Assembly: GCA_003254885.1 (NCBI GenBank)
Contig: QANT01001551.1
Span: forward strand, 29,111-93,110
From: Purshia tridentata
Lineage: Eukaryota; Streptophyta; Magnoliopsida; Rosales; Rosaceae
Reading direction: 5' to 3'
DNA length: 64,000 nucleotides
Shown: positions 1-12,460 of the stretch, one piece after another
Position numbering within the stretch: position 1 is the first letter of the stretch
Layout: each line of letters opens with the position of its first letter
Notes under the pieces: model-generated
What the model was told of the DNA's origin: nothing
The model's input: the letters and a program-made list of their open reading frames with translations, nothing else
Databases searched by the model: none
Translations under genes and position numbers: made by a program

Positions 1-410
1 CAGAAGAAAAAAAACTAAAAACTAAAAAGAAAAAAAAACTACACTCAAAACCCAATTCAAAAATCAAATTCAGAAAGAAAAAAAACATATATAACAAATA
101 ATGTAAAAGCTTCACATCCATGTGATGAAGATAGCCTATAAAACAACAAATCAACTTCACTATTCACAAATACAATTATTACCAGAAAATCTAGCAGCAA
201 GGTCTGCATAAAGTTGAACTCAAGAGAATAGCTCAGGAAATCCTCATTTATCCATTAAGCTGCCAGCAGTAAAACACAGACTACATTAAACAATAACCAA
301 AACATAGAAACACTCTCATTCAAACAAATATATTCCTACCAATCTGAAATGTTACTGCTTAATAGAATTGAAAAGATAAATTATCACAATATTCCAACAT
401 GGTAATAAAT
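1..410. other. 3' flank of SRRM1-like gene
   Basis: AT-rich sequence directly downstream of the minus-strand stop codon at 411. It probably holds the 3' UTR and polyadenylation region. No ORF of interest and no repeat beyond A-rich runs at the left edge is visible. Confidence 0.5.
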
Positions 411-3400
411 TTAGTGACTGATGCCCTTTTTTGCTTTAAGTGATTCGAGAGCCTTCTTGCGTAACTCAATCTCAAGTTTCTTCTGAACATCTTCTGTCTC
501 TTCATTGTCACTTGAATGAAACTCTCTCCTGGTTACATGTTCACCATCTGAAGCAGAAGCATCACTGTAATTCTTCCCTTTCAGCTTCTCCACACGACGT
601 TCTTCCTTTCGGCGACGCCGCTCCTCACGTCTTCGACGCTTCTTCTCCTTCCGCAATCTCTTTTCCTCTTTCCTCCTCCTTTTAGCCTCCTTCCTCCCCT
701 CAATTTCAGAATCACTGTATTCATCATCAGAAGTCAGCCTCTCTGATCTCTTACTCTTTCTCTTTTCCTTATCTCCACTTCTGTGTTTGTCACTTTCCTC
801 AGAAACAGAATCAAAAGTGCCACTTCGATTACTACGATCAACTTTTTCAACTGATGAGTGTACGGATCCAGGTTTACGATTCCGGTCACTGCCCTTGACA
901 TCCTTTGGATGAGAGCGGTTCTTATCATCCAACTTTCTACCCTCACCAGGATATGATGCCCGTTGCGTCTCACCTGGCAGGGAGTCTTTACGTATGGTTG
1001 GTGCCTTTTGTTGATCAGGCGTTTCAGGAGCCCCCCTCCCAGCAGATTTCCCACTGTCAGGAATTTCATAATATCAGACCTACAAACTACTATATCCAAT
1101 TTAAGTAAATCATAAGCGCAAGATAAGACGTGTTACAGGCTATATTTACCTCTTCATCTCCTGCTCTTTATTTCTCAATTCCATATTATCCAGATGGCTC
1201 CGAGATTCAGTAGACCTACGACCTGCTGCTACTCTTTCAGGAGAGTACGCTTCTTTGTTATGAACCTTAGCAGGAGAAACTATCTGCTTACTTGTCACTG
1301 ATGTATTTTTTGATATCCTCTCCAATGACTTAGGTCTATGATCCCCATCTTCCCTACAACCAAAATCCAGAATCACTCCAAGACACTTAACAAATGAAAA
1401 TTTTCTAATGCTGTGATAACCAAAGTATCAAGAATAGTTAATTTCTTACTCTTCACTTATTTCTTGACTGTCATGATGAAGTTTTTGTTCTCTTGGTTTC
1501 CTTGGAGGACTTGAGCTAACATCACGAGTTATCTGCTCCCTCCGTCGTCTCACAGGACTCTCATACGAACTAGACGATCTGGTGAGGCAGCAAGAGATAG
1601 TAAGAACAGAAAAATAACAAAATGGTTAAAATACTAACATCCTAAGATTGTATGAAACAGTTACACAGCCAAAATGAATACCTCCTTTCCTCACTAGCAC
1701 TCCTTACTCCTGGTGGAGATGCTGAAAGTATAGGGGACTTCTGTAGTGAAGGCGACAAAGCTGGAACTCTTTTACGGGTATCATTCTGATTTTTTGGTTC
1801 CCTCTGTGGTGACCCCAGAGAACTAGAGGACTGGCGTGGCGCAGGAGACAGTTTCTCGAGGGACCTGTAACATAGTTATATATGAAATATGAAACAGTCA
1901 TAATAGTTCTCAAACTGCCATATTAAAAAATTAATAATAATAATCCAAATAGATTGCTAAGAACAAATTGTCAATGCAACAGGAACTGCTACAAGGAGTG
2001 CTCCATTGTAATTCCTAATTTCATAATATTATCATAACTACACACTGCTAGTAAAAAGTCCTTATAAGCTGGCATGCAATGCACCAAGCTTAAACCAATG
2101 GGAGAGATATAAACAGAATCGTAAAGGCATTACAAAAGTAATATAAACCTGGTTCTTTCTTGGGGAGAACGCATAGGAGATCTCTGATACTTTGCTGTTC
2201 TCCTGATTGGTGAAGGGGAACCATGCCGAACAGGAGATGATGAACTCCGGTCATAAGGCGAAGGAGACCTGCGTCGAAGATTTGGTGACCTCCTGCCACC
2301 ACGAACCGGTGACCTACGTTGCATTGGAGATGCATACCTGTTCCGTGGAGTCAATGGAGATCTTCGATGCCAACGTCGTACAGGTGAGGGGGATCTGCGA
2401 CGTCGTACTGGAGAAGGTGACATGCGATGTCGCACAGGAGAAGGTGAAATGCGACGCTGTACAGGAGAAGGTGAAATGCGACGCCGTACAGGAGAAGGTG
2501 AAATGCGACGCCGTAAAGGAGAAGGTGAAATGCGACGCCGTACAGGAGAAGGTGAGATGCGACGCCGTACAGGAGAAGGTGAGATGCGACGTCGCAGAGG
2601 GGAGGGTGACCTGCGGCGCCGCACTGGTGAGGGTGATCTGCGGTGCCGCACTGGTGAGGGTGATCTGCGGCGCCGCACTGGTGAGGGTGATCTGCGGCGC
2701 CGCACTGGTGAGGGTGATCTGCGGCGCCGTACAAGTGAGGGTGATCTGCGGCGTCGGACAGGAGAGGGTGATCTGCGGCGTCGGACAGGTGAGGGTGATC
2801 TGCGGCGTCGGAAAGGTGAGGGTGATCTGCGACGTCGGACAGGCGGAGATGTCCTGCGACCCACAGGAGAAGGTGATCTGCGCCGATAAGGAGAACGTAA
2901 TCGATGTCGTACAGGTGAAGGTGATCTTTGTTGTGAATTTGATCTAGATCTTCGCCTGGAATAAGGTGATCTTCCTCTTGGAGAGAGTGATCCCTCAGGT
3001 GAATGCCTCCGAAGAGGTGTAATAGGACGTCTTCTTGGAGAGCGGTGACCTCTTTCAGAAGAAATGGACCGTCCTCGTGGTTTTGGTGAACTGGAAACAC
3101 TTTTTGACCTGTGTCTTTCACTAAAAATTTACAATTATAGTGAGATTCTATAATTTAAGAAATCCAAAATCAAATTATCAATGTATAAAAGAGAAATTCT
3201 TCATAAATGCAAGAACTAAAAAATGTTGGTCTTTAGTGAAAAAATCAATCCCAAAATAGAAAGAATGATGGAGAGTTCTTTTTTTTAAAAAAAAGAACAA
3301 AGCATACTCAGCATAACTTTTAGAATTAAAGTAAGACCGGCTGATTGACCTAGAAGGTGGACCCTGTTTAAAAGAATGGGTAAATTTATATGTGTTTTAT

Positions 3401-5337
3401 TGCAACCAAGCAGTATAATTAACACTGATGACATAGAATGAAGGTCAAGAAAATTACTGAGGGGACAAAGACGACTCTTCTGAATTTGGAGATCTAGAAG
3501 CCCTGTCAAAGATTAAACATATAATATTTAGAATAATTTTGTTGATTATTCACAGATTAAATAACCAAAGAGGAAATGTTATAAAACTTTCACTTAATGA
3601 TCCAAAATATAAATATTCATAGGGCTACACTATTTCAAATATTTGAGTAAGGGTGCAGAACAAAATTAGATCTAATCGTTAATATAATTGAAGAATCGTA
3701 CAAAAGTTTGATGGATTTTGATATACGAATGGCACCCAATGCAGAACAGAGTTTGTTATTCATGATTGCAAAACATAGATAGACTGCAGATCTTACAACA
3801 ATGATACTTTAAAGTAAAATAATTCCCAATCCCTTACTTGTTCCTTGCCTTCACACCATTTCTCTTGTTAGCTCCTCTTTCATCCTCAGGACGGTCACTT
3901 GAAACCCTTGGTAACATATCCTTCGAGTTTGGCTCCAAAGCAGCATTGTTTTCTTTCCTATCAACCCCTCCTTCCTACAGTAGTTTGAGGTAAAGGCATG
4001 AACCCAAATAATTGCAGAAGCTAGCTGAACGCATGAAAACACAAACGGAAGTTAAAAACAAAAAACTCAGCTCTAGAGAGTGTAACTCCAGCATGAATAA
4101 AATAGTAGTACCATCTTCTTCAATCTCTCTTGTTCAAGATCTCTACTCTCCTTGTCTTTTATTCTCTGAATTTCCTTTGCTATGCCTGCCTTATCTGCCT
4201 CCTCCTGCAACATTCCATGGCACAACTAAATTAATAAACTGAATTATCTCATAACCCGGACATGAAAAGACAATATAAATATATTAACCTTCGCTTTCCG
4301 TCTTTCTTCTTGTTTGGCATCCAAGAACTGTTGAGGGACACCACTAGCATTATTTTGCGCACTGAGAAGAAGCGTCCAAAGCTCTCTCATAAACTTCACA
4401 GTATTTTTCTCCATAAATCCAGTAAGTGAAATTTGAACCTCCTTCCCATTCACTTCCTGCAAATTGTAACAAACATGTACAGTTCAAGAAGCATTAATAC
4501 TAACTACAAATGCACAAACCCATGAATTTCGCACTGAACAGAACTTAGCAATAAATCATCAAAATGGAGTAACCAGACTTGAAGTTTGGCTATGTCAACA
4601 TTTTGATTCCTATGGGATGTCATATGTTTTACCATCATTGTTAACAGGGAAAACAAAAAAGTACAGAATTAAGAACAGCATGCAGTTAACTAGACAAACT
4701 TCTGCACTCAAACCAAAAAGCTGATGTGGATAGTATAACTAGCAGCTACTCTCACTCCATGAACCAAAAACGAAACATATAATGCAGTACAGTACCTTTC
4801 CCTCCAAAAGACCATAAATAAAGTTGATAAGAACTTCGTCCTCGAACCCAAGAAGCTCAGTCACCCTAGTAGCAATCCACGGACGGATAACATCCATACT
4901 CACCCTTGACATGTCGACCTGCAACACATTATTTATGCACAATAAATTAACCAGACCAGTACCCAAGTCTCACAAATTAAAGAAAACACACACATATCAC
5001 AAATGTTAATTAGATTTTCAGAAAAAAAAAAACTAAACTAAACCGAACCAGATGTTCCAATTCAGGAGAGAATTTCTGGGATTTTAACAGCTTCGCTTGC
5101 TTATTAGAAAACCTTGTGTCCTGATCAGCGGACGTACCCTGAGTAAACACAATCCATATAAATATTACTTAAACCGATACCGAAACACAAACATTCAGTA
5201 ATTATGGGTTTTTGAAGGAGAAGATCTGAGTTATAATAGATATATATAACTAAGTCAAAAACAATCCAAAACAATTAATAAGAAATTGAAATTTCTGAAC
5301 AATCAAATTAACTTACCCTAAAAAACCCGCCCGACAT
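411..5337 (-). CDS. SRRM1: SRRM1-like PWI/SR-rich splicing protein
   Basis: Nuclear pre-mRNA splicing co-activator of the serine/arginine repetitive matrix 1 family. The start is the ATG at 5335-5337, and exon 1 encodes only about seven residues before a GTAAGT donor. Further exons lie near 5052-5138, 4795-4920, 4290-4455, 4110-4205, 3840-3975, then small exons at about 3470-3500 and 3300-3350, then 2149-3120, 1680-1865, 1450-1580, 1150-1355 and 411-1068. The N-terminus is a PWI domain, the nucleic-acid binding fold of this family: it includes the run [20 protein letters not shown] and the following YGLLEGK. A charged linker ([14 protein letters not shown]) follows. The middle is an RS domain made of SPSPV-type repeats, a target of SR protein kinases. 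The C-terminal exon is K/E/R-rich ([18 protein letters not shown]), suggesting nuclear localisation. I estimate 850-950 residues. Small-exon boundaries between 3200 and 4000 are uncertain. Confidence 0.88.
2369..2840 (-). repeat. 27-bp in-frame tandem array (SR repeats)
   Basis: About seventeen consecutive 27-bp units in the large SRRM1-like exon encode nonapeptides of the form RRRRSPSPV. In protein order the first nine have Arg at position 4 (one has SPSLV), about six have Ile (RRRISPSPV), one has Met, and the last returns to RRRRSPSPV. Degenerate units continue on both sides. The blocks of identical variants suggest local unit duplication or conversion. The periodicity keeps other frames open, which produces long spurious ORFs on both strands. 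Confidence 0.85.
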
Positions 5338-5344
5338 CTTCTTC

Positions 5345-5352
5345 TAGGGTTT
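5345..5352 (-). promoter_or_regulatory. telo-box (AAACCCTA) in SRRM1-like leader
   Basis: The plus strand reads TAGGGTTT, so the gene strand reads AAACCCTA, a few bases upstream of the ATG. Telo-boxes near the start are typical of plant growth and translation or RNA-processing genes and often work together with site II motifs, which are present about 230 bp further upstream. Confidence 0.5.
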
Positions 5353-5577
5353 GCGATGAAAGCTTAAGGGCTTGGTTTCGACGGCGAATTAGAAGTTTTG
5401 TTGGTGATTTTATGAAAGAGAGTGTTGTGGAAGCGAGTGGTGTACTATGAACCTACGCAGTTACGCCATGTATTGTGGTATTTGGGGAACTTATTCTATG
5501 CAACCGGGAGGCTATGCAGTCCGTATCTGAAAGACTCAAACAATGTTTTTAAGCCAGACCCAATTACTCTCCGTCAC

Positions 5578-5625
5578 TGGGCCTCTTATTGGGCCGCCAA
5601 CCAACAGATATTTTTGTTTGGCCCA
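5578..5625. promoter_or_regulatory. three site II (TGGGCC) motifs
   Basis: TGGGCC at 5578-5583 and 5590-5595, and its complement GGCCCA at 5620-5625, all lie within 50 bp and about 240-290 bp upstream of the SRRM1-like start. Site II elements (TGGGCY) bind class I TCP factors and are common in plant housekeeping promoters. The match is seen directly; the function is inferred. Confidence 0.5.
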
Positions 5626-7078
5626 AGCAATTTGGATTATTTTTTATTGTTGAATTAATCATTTTTATGTCATTCGATATTAGTCTCTTAAAAATACTTT
5701 TGTTATTTTGACAGCTAATTATTGAACTCTTTTATATATTTAAATAATATACTGCTAAATTAGTTTATAATTTTTACAAAAAAATATAAAATAAGAAAAA
5801 TTCATTTAAAATATCTTAGGGTGGTTAGCTCAATAATTAAAGAGAATCGAAATAGCCTAAACTTTTTTGATTTTTATTTCTCGGTGAATATATATTTATA
5901 CTTGCTAATATATATAGATGCATAAATTTGATCACTAAATAACATATTCATATGGTCATGTACCTACACAAATTTTTAAATTCCAAACCCATCCTCAAAA
6001 TCTACTTAATTATGAAAATTATCCTTAAAAATTAAAATACACATATCGTGGGCTTACTAGATGCAAACCCAGCCACAGAGGCCTCCGAAGAAAAAAAAAA
6101 AAAACCATGATATATAGGCTGACTATTGGCCAACCCAATCCTATTTATTTGTACTTGGAGCCTCTGTCACTCATGTAAGATTGTGGGACATAATTAATAA
6201 CTTGATCTTGGTCATCCAACTGAACTTGGATTCAGTCATGTTCCTCTTTGGTCTTGCACTAATTCACTTTAAATTTTTCTAAGATTTTCTCTACATTGTC
6301 TCATCTTCCCAATAATTCCAACTACAACTGATCTTGAAATTTTAAGAGATTGAAAATAATTATAAAAGTGGGAATTTGTACTCCATATGTATATTCACTT
6401 GACAGTAGCTAGTCATAAAAATCATCATAATACCTAAATTAAATGTCAACATAACAAACCAACAAATAATATATATATATATAATGAGGTATATAAGTTT
6501 TGGAGACACAAGATATTTGAGGTTCGAAACAATTGCCTCACTCAACTAACCTCAAATTTGGCCTAGTTCTAATGCTTCTTTATTATACGCTTTGATCCAT
6601 ACTATATTATTAGTTAATATCATAATGATGTTCCAAATATAAATACTTTTCATGATTCATGAAACCTTTGGATTTCTTCTACTAACATAGCTTGTTGTGC
6701 GATTGGTTGAGATCTGAAAGTCTATCGATTAAAAAATACAAAGTTGATGATGTTGGTTATAGTTTATCGTCAAATCATTATGTTTCGCAATTTAATTCGA
6801 GTTAAAAGGAATTGAATAAAAAAATTGTTCCAAAAATCTGAACCACATGGGGACTTGATACATATTTAATCGGATGGACAACATAATTCCCAAACTTGTG
6901 AGATTTTAAGGGTTTAGAACTTAGCAATACGCACTTAATGTGAATGTCTTCTTTGTCCAAACAAACAACTATAGAGATGTAAAAATCAAACGTTGTACAT
7001 AATCCACATATAGCCCACAGAGAAGGAGCTTACGTTTAGTCGCTCACGCCCAATATATTAGGATCGTGCAGATTTTGA

Positions 7079-7089
7079 CACGTGGCCCA
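7079..7089 (+). promoter_or_regulatory. G-box/ABRE overlapping a site II motif
   Basis: CACGTG at 7079-7084 forms ACGTGGC (ABRE-like) and runs into GGCCCA (7084-7089, reverse of TGGGCC). A TATTTATA string near 7110 could be the TATA box. An AAACCCTA telo-box lies near 7235 in the probable 5' leader. All are upstream of the TFIIA-L ATG at 7382. Confidence 0.45.
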
Positions 7090-7381
7090 CAAAACGCAAT
7101 CGGATGCAAACCTATTTATATTCCACCCTTTATTCTCAATTTCTCGTCCGCTCGTCTTCTCTATCTCTGTCGCGCTCTCTATCCTCCTCCGCCGTCCTCT
7201 CTCTTTTCTCACACTCGCACACACCCCTATATCCAAACCCTAATTCCATGTTCGATCTTGTAACTATCATCGATTATTTGCGCTGAAAACTATTGTACCC
7301 CAACTTTCCTGGTAAATCGTAGATTCGATTTTGTTTTGTCCTTGGAGAGAATCGGAGGTACACGGAGCTGAAAATTTTAAA

Positions 7382-10300
7382 ATGGCGAGCTCCACGAGCA
7401 GTGTCTACGTCAGTGTTATCGAGGATGTCATCAACAAAGTCCGCGAAGAGTTCATCAACAACGGCCCCGGAGAAGACGTTCTGAAGGAGCTTCAAGGAGT
7501 AATTGCAAATTTCAATTTCGATTTTTTTTTAACGAAGTTTGGGATTCTTATTGAAAATTCTATGTCTTCATAATTTTGATAGATTTAGGGTTCTCTGGCG
7601 CACTGGTTCTACTGTTGGATCTGACCAATTTCTAGGGTTTTGGTTAATTGTCTTATTAGAAGTTATTGTAAGCTATAGTTTAGCTATTTTGTTTGATTTG
7701 TAATAAATTTCAGACTTGGGAGGCGAAGATGATGCAAGCGGGTGTAGTAAATGCTCCGATAGAGAGGTCGGCAGCGGCAAAGCCCACACCTGGAGGTGCC
7801 ATTACTCCAGTTCACGATCTCAATGTACCGTACGAAGGGACCGAGGAGTACGAAACTCCCACTGCTGAGATACTCTTCCCTCCAGTGAGTTTTTACTTTG
7901 CTTTTATGTATTTGTAATCTTTGTTTGGTTTGTATTATTGAATTGAGCCCGAGTGTTACATTACATAGTTGACGTGGGTTCTTTGGAATGTTAGACCCCG
8001 TTACAAACCCCAATTCAAACGCCTCTACCGGGAACTGCAGACAACTTATATAACATTCCGACTGGAAATAGTGACTATTCAGCATCTGGAAATGATTCTG
8101 GTGGCGGAAACGCAGAGATGAAACCTGGAAAACCTAGCCCCTACATGGTAAACACTTAATATCTGGGTCGAATGAGGTGTATGCAGTTATTATGTTTTTA
8201 AGTGCATGATGGGAATATGAGATTGTGTATGTGGTTATTATAAAAGTAGCTAAGTTTGATTTTAAATAAATTCTGGATATTGGTTTGTTGTATAATAGCA
8301 TAAGAGAACCTAAATCTTCTTTGTTATGTTTGCAGCAACCTCCTTCTCCTTGGATGACCCAGCGGCCCCCGCTTGATGTTAATATTGGTAAGTTGGGTGC
8401 TATTATAGGATATAGCTTTTACTCTCAATGGTTCTGTAGTAATTCACATTTTATCAATGTAGCTTACGTGGAAGGGCGGGATGAGGTGGATAGAGGAACC
8501 TCTACTCAAACCCCAACACAGGTAATGCCTGTTATTATTTCAAATAGAAATTGCGGAAAAATGACTGAGTTTATGAAGAAAAATCATGATCACAGAGTAG
8601 TGAATGGCTTTGGTGTGTATGCCACCTTTTCATTTTTATTTTTTTTACTTACTCCTTGTTGAGGAAATACCATCTGTATTAAGATGATATCATTGTGTTA
8701 CCACTATAGTTAATCATTAATCTTAATGTTGGACAAAATTTCAGGACTTCTTTATGATGTCTTCTGGAAAGCGAAAACGCGAAGATTTTCCTTCACAATA
8801 TCAAGCTGGTGGATTTATACCCCAGCAAGATGGAGCTGGAGATGCTGCACCTGAGTTTGAGATTGAGGTTTGTTTGTCATCCTGTTTGCTCTTATTTTAT
8901 GTAAAATTTATTTTTTCTTTGTTCTTTTTAAGGATTCATACATTATAGCAGTGACATTTTATTGTTTATTTCAATCTCTGGATGGGTATCTACGTTTTGT
9001 AAAATCCAGGATTAGTTTCTTGGTATGCCTAAAATATGAAGAAAAAGCAGGTTGAAATAATTTACTCAATTGCTTACCTGTTAACTTAGTTTCAACCTCA
9101 CTTAAATACCTAGGTGACTTATTAGCGACTTGTATCTTTCTACTGGGACTTACTTTTTAATTATTTTATAAGCTAGAATACATTCCAATTCCGTTGTTGA
9201 GAATAGAAAGTTATTTAGAGCAAGTCCATAATGTTCATTATAATGTATATGGCTGAAAAAAAGCTGTAGTGTCTCCCCTGTAGTGTCTCCACTTTTTATT
9301 TTTTAAACACATGGAGCTTTTAAGTAAAGGGGAAATTTGATTGTTTGACTGTTTTGTCACGGAGTATAAAGTGGCTGGCTATTCTTTTGGGTTTATTCTG
9401 GATTTTTTTGTGGACCCCTACAGGACCAGTATAAAATTGGAACAAAATAGGTATTTGTTTTGTAGAAATATTGGATTGTGTTTTATGTCCTTACAATTAT
9501 TTGTAAGAAAATAAATGGCTATTGTGGTCTGGTAAGATGTATTAATTGGTCAATAATGTTCTGGGTGTGATGGTTTGTTCTTGTACAATTGCCCAATTGC
9601 CGATGTATGTTAACTCATGTAGGAGGTACTGAAAGGTTGGAAGATCATAGATAATTTTAATGAAAGTTTATGATTAAATTGCTGTTGACTGATCAGTTTG
9701 AATTCTGCCCATCAGTTTGAATGATGGGCAACATAAATTTTCAGATAAAACTGTTTCTGCAGTTGTAGTAGCATTTGAATGCTTATATTGTTGGAGCAGT
9801 ATGCTATAACTAGCCATATCTTTGCCTGTATGAATTCAAGTTTACTTAGAGCATGGAAGAACACTTCTAGACCAGCATGACTTATGTATATCACACATTG
9901 TCTTTTTGAGTTTATGCAATTGTTAAATCACTTAATGGTGGTAACCTTTCAGGTCAGTGGAGGAGGCAGTTCTATTGGTCAACGTGAATATAGTGAGACG
10001 TTAGCTCGTGTACTGAGGTCAACTCCCAAGATTCCTCAACTTGATGGGCCAATTCCTGATCCGTATGATGATGTGCTTTCCACTCCCAATGTAAGTACAG
10101 TTCTGAAAATTTTGCATGTAACACAAAAATTATGTTTTTTTTGAGTGCATGTTGCCCTTTTATAAATGCGTTTGCATGCATATCAACTATTGGTGGTGCT
10201 GGTGTAATTGTTCTTCAGTGTATATTTTCTATATTCCTCGCTCTACATTTGGTCTGAGAATTCTTATGATTTGGTTGGCAGGGACATATGATTGACTAAC

Positions 10301-11406
10301 TGTTTTTTGTGTTGATGGTTATGCTGGGTATTGTACAATAAGAATTATGGTGGCTCATGTGTTTTGACTCATAAATATCATCTAGTATTAACGGCCCAAA
10401 TTGTTCTCCATTGTGATATCAATAGTCAACAAAATATATTCTTTTTGGATTGATTACTTGAAACTTGGTTCCCCCCTCCTCTTCACTGTTTAGGTTAGGT
10501 CAATGGATTAAGTGGGTTGTTCAGATTTTGAGTTCTGGCCATTTTTATGGTTGGTGGCCCTTATGTTTGACCATTGGCTTGATGTTCTAGGTTTGTTAAA
10601 GTGCAAATTTGGATATTTACTTATATTTTTTTCATCGAATGAGTTGTGTTACTTTGCCTACATGCTTTGAACGTTAAAAATGAACCCTCCATTCCTCACT
10701 TTACTCAATACATGAAAATTTTCTTGTACTCACTAACTGTTGCTTATTCCTTCCTTTACCTTATAGATATACAATTATCAAGGAGTCTTCAATGAAGATT
10801 ACAACATTGCCAACACGCCTGCTCCCAATGGTAATCTTGTGATAAAACATTATGATCACCTTAGAAATGGATTAATTTAGTGTTTTAAATCCATCTTCGT
10901 GATGTTGAAGCTTCCTTCTATTCATCTTTTTAACCTCCAGATCTACCAGTCAGCACTCCTGCTCCTGTTGCTCAAAATGATGTTGGAGATGATGATGATG
11001 ATGAGCCTCCGTTGAATGAAAATGATGATGATGATTTGGATGATGTGGACCAAGGAGAGGAGCTAAACACACAACATTTGGTTCTGGCACAGTTTGACAA
11101 GGTAGAGCCTCTCTCTCTCTAGCATACATGATTTAATTCTTAGGCTTTCTGTACTTTATTTCTTCTAAAATGTGATTTAACATGTCTTGTTTATTTGGTT
11201 GGGTAGGTGACACGCACCAAGAGCAGGTGGAAATGTACGCTGAAGGATGGCATTATGCACATAAACAATAAGGACATTCTCTTTAATAAGGTGAAGTTTA
11301 CTTTAAAGAACTGATATTCTTGCATGCCTTTTGCTCTGGTACCCTCATGAGTTTACTTGGGAATGCTGTTTATTTTATGCAGGCGACAGGAGAATTTGAG
11401 TTCTGA
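7382..11406 (+). CDS. TFIIA-L: TFIIA large (alpha/beta) subunit
   Basis: General RNA polymerase II transcription factor that stabilises TBP on the TATA box in the nucleus. The start at 7382 gives the family N-terminus (SVYVSVIEDVINKVREEFIN), the four-helix-bundle segment. An in-frame ATG 51 bp upstream is less likely. The second exon supplies TWEAKMMQAGV and the conserved run DLNVPYEGTEEYETPTAE. A variable, Pro- and Ser-rich linker follows over several exons, including SSGKRKRE and IPQQDGAGD. The penultimate exons carry an acidic D/E stretch and then QHLVLAQFDKVTRTKSRWKC, followed by LKDGIMHINNKDILFNK, the beta-barrel part that contacts TBP and DNA. The last residues are ATGEFEF. An intron of about 1.1 kb lies between about 8868 and 9953. 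About 400 residues, as in other plants. I see no disruption. Confidence 0.93.
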
Positions 11407-12245
11407 TTTTGTTGGAGAAATATCTATTTTGGCAATTAGTGGCAGTTGCCTTGGAAGAGAAAATCCAGAGGTATCAATGGGTGTTTCGTAATTTTTCTTT
11501 ATGAATTATTTATTAAGAGAGAGCTTGAGGGGAAGAGAAAAGACATGCTAGATACATTTTTAAGATTGGGGTGATGGATAATGGATGATGTTGGCCTGTT
11601 GTACATAAAGGATAATGAGCTTTTTTGGCCTTTAAAAATGGGATGTCTACTGAGGCGTTTCTGAAGTTTTTACTATTTCTGTGATGGAATGTGAATTCCA
11701 TTAACTCTTTATACTTGGATTTATTGGTTAAGTTACGAATTTCATTGTTTATTATCTTTTACATTGCCGCTTACCTCCTTACCTTCTGAAAAAAAAAGAA
11801 AAAATGAGAATAAAAACCTTCCCTATTTTTGCAGTTTGCTTGCCTTTGGCGATTAATTTTCTTAGACAATACTATTTGGAATAAGGTAGATTTACCACTA
11901 AGTTGTCGTTATAGGGTCTTTTGATATGTGGCAATAAACTAAAATGGTCATAGACTGGTACTCGCATTTGTGGTAATAAAATATGTAATGATACCATAAG
12001 TATTCATCGCATTCAGAAACTAAAGCATATTATTTTCCCAAATTTAGTACCAACACCTCAATGCTTGTGTAGCATCAATTGCTCTCCAGCTTTTGTGCTT
12101 TTAAGCAAAAAAGATTTCTTGAAAGAAAACGAGTGAAGTTTATTCCTTGCTAAAACGCAGACTGGTTCCTGGTTTTAGTTTTTATGCTTTTACTTACAGT
12201 TTTCTTGGGTAGTTTTGTTTTAAGAATATCTTGACCATGGAGGTT

Positions 12246-12263
12246 AGAGAGAGAGAGAGAGAG
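12246..12263. repeat. (GA)n microsatellite
   Basis: About nine uninterrupted AG units, followed by a purine-rich tract (to about 12300). Confidence 0.8.
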
Positions 12264-12307
12264 TATGCGAGGAAGTAGGAAAAAGAAAAAAAAAGGAGGA
12301 CAATCTC

Positions 12308-12460
12308 TCATGTCATGGTCACCGACTCACCGCCCTTCAGCAATGGGATTGCCTGTGGAGCATCATTGGCATTGCTTGCAATTTGATCAAGCTGAAGAGA
12401 TGCTGGGGCATTCTTTTGTAGCCTAGTGGGGACATCCCTCCTTTGCCTTTGGGATTGCAA
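12308..12460 (-). pseudogene. unidentified gene-like fragment
   Basis: The minus strand reads about 50 codons without a stop. It contains RDVPTRLQKNAPASLQL, then DQIASNANDAPQAIPLLKGG, and ends at a TGA at 12308-12310. The composition is that of a real protein rather than random AT-rich DNA. There is no start codon in frame, a TAG directly upstream (about 12461-12463), and no recognisable splice context. It may be a decayed or transposed exon. I do not recognise the family. Confidence 0.3.

Larger units (their letters stand above)
5338..7381. other. intergenic, divergent promoter region
   Basis: This separates the SRRM1-like gene (-) and TFIIA-L (+), which are head to head. The left 300 bp carry the SRRM1 leader, telo-box and site II cluster. 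The middle (about 5660-6950) is very AT-rich with no supportable gene, and includes an (AT)n run near 6468-6483 and a poly-A near 6090. The right 350 bp hold the TFIIA-L promoter and leader. Confidence 0.55.

Noticed and set aside
2207-3121. Long ORFs in other frames on both strands across the SR repeat (246, 155 and 256 codons)
   Set aside because: They are a by-product of the 27-bp period, which keeps all frames open. Their translations are monotonous repeats with no domain, and the SRRM1 frame explains the sequence.
6520-6545. GAGGTTCGAAAC as another B box
   Set aside because: Isolated match in AT-rich DNA without a paired A box or element ends.
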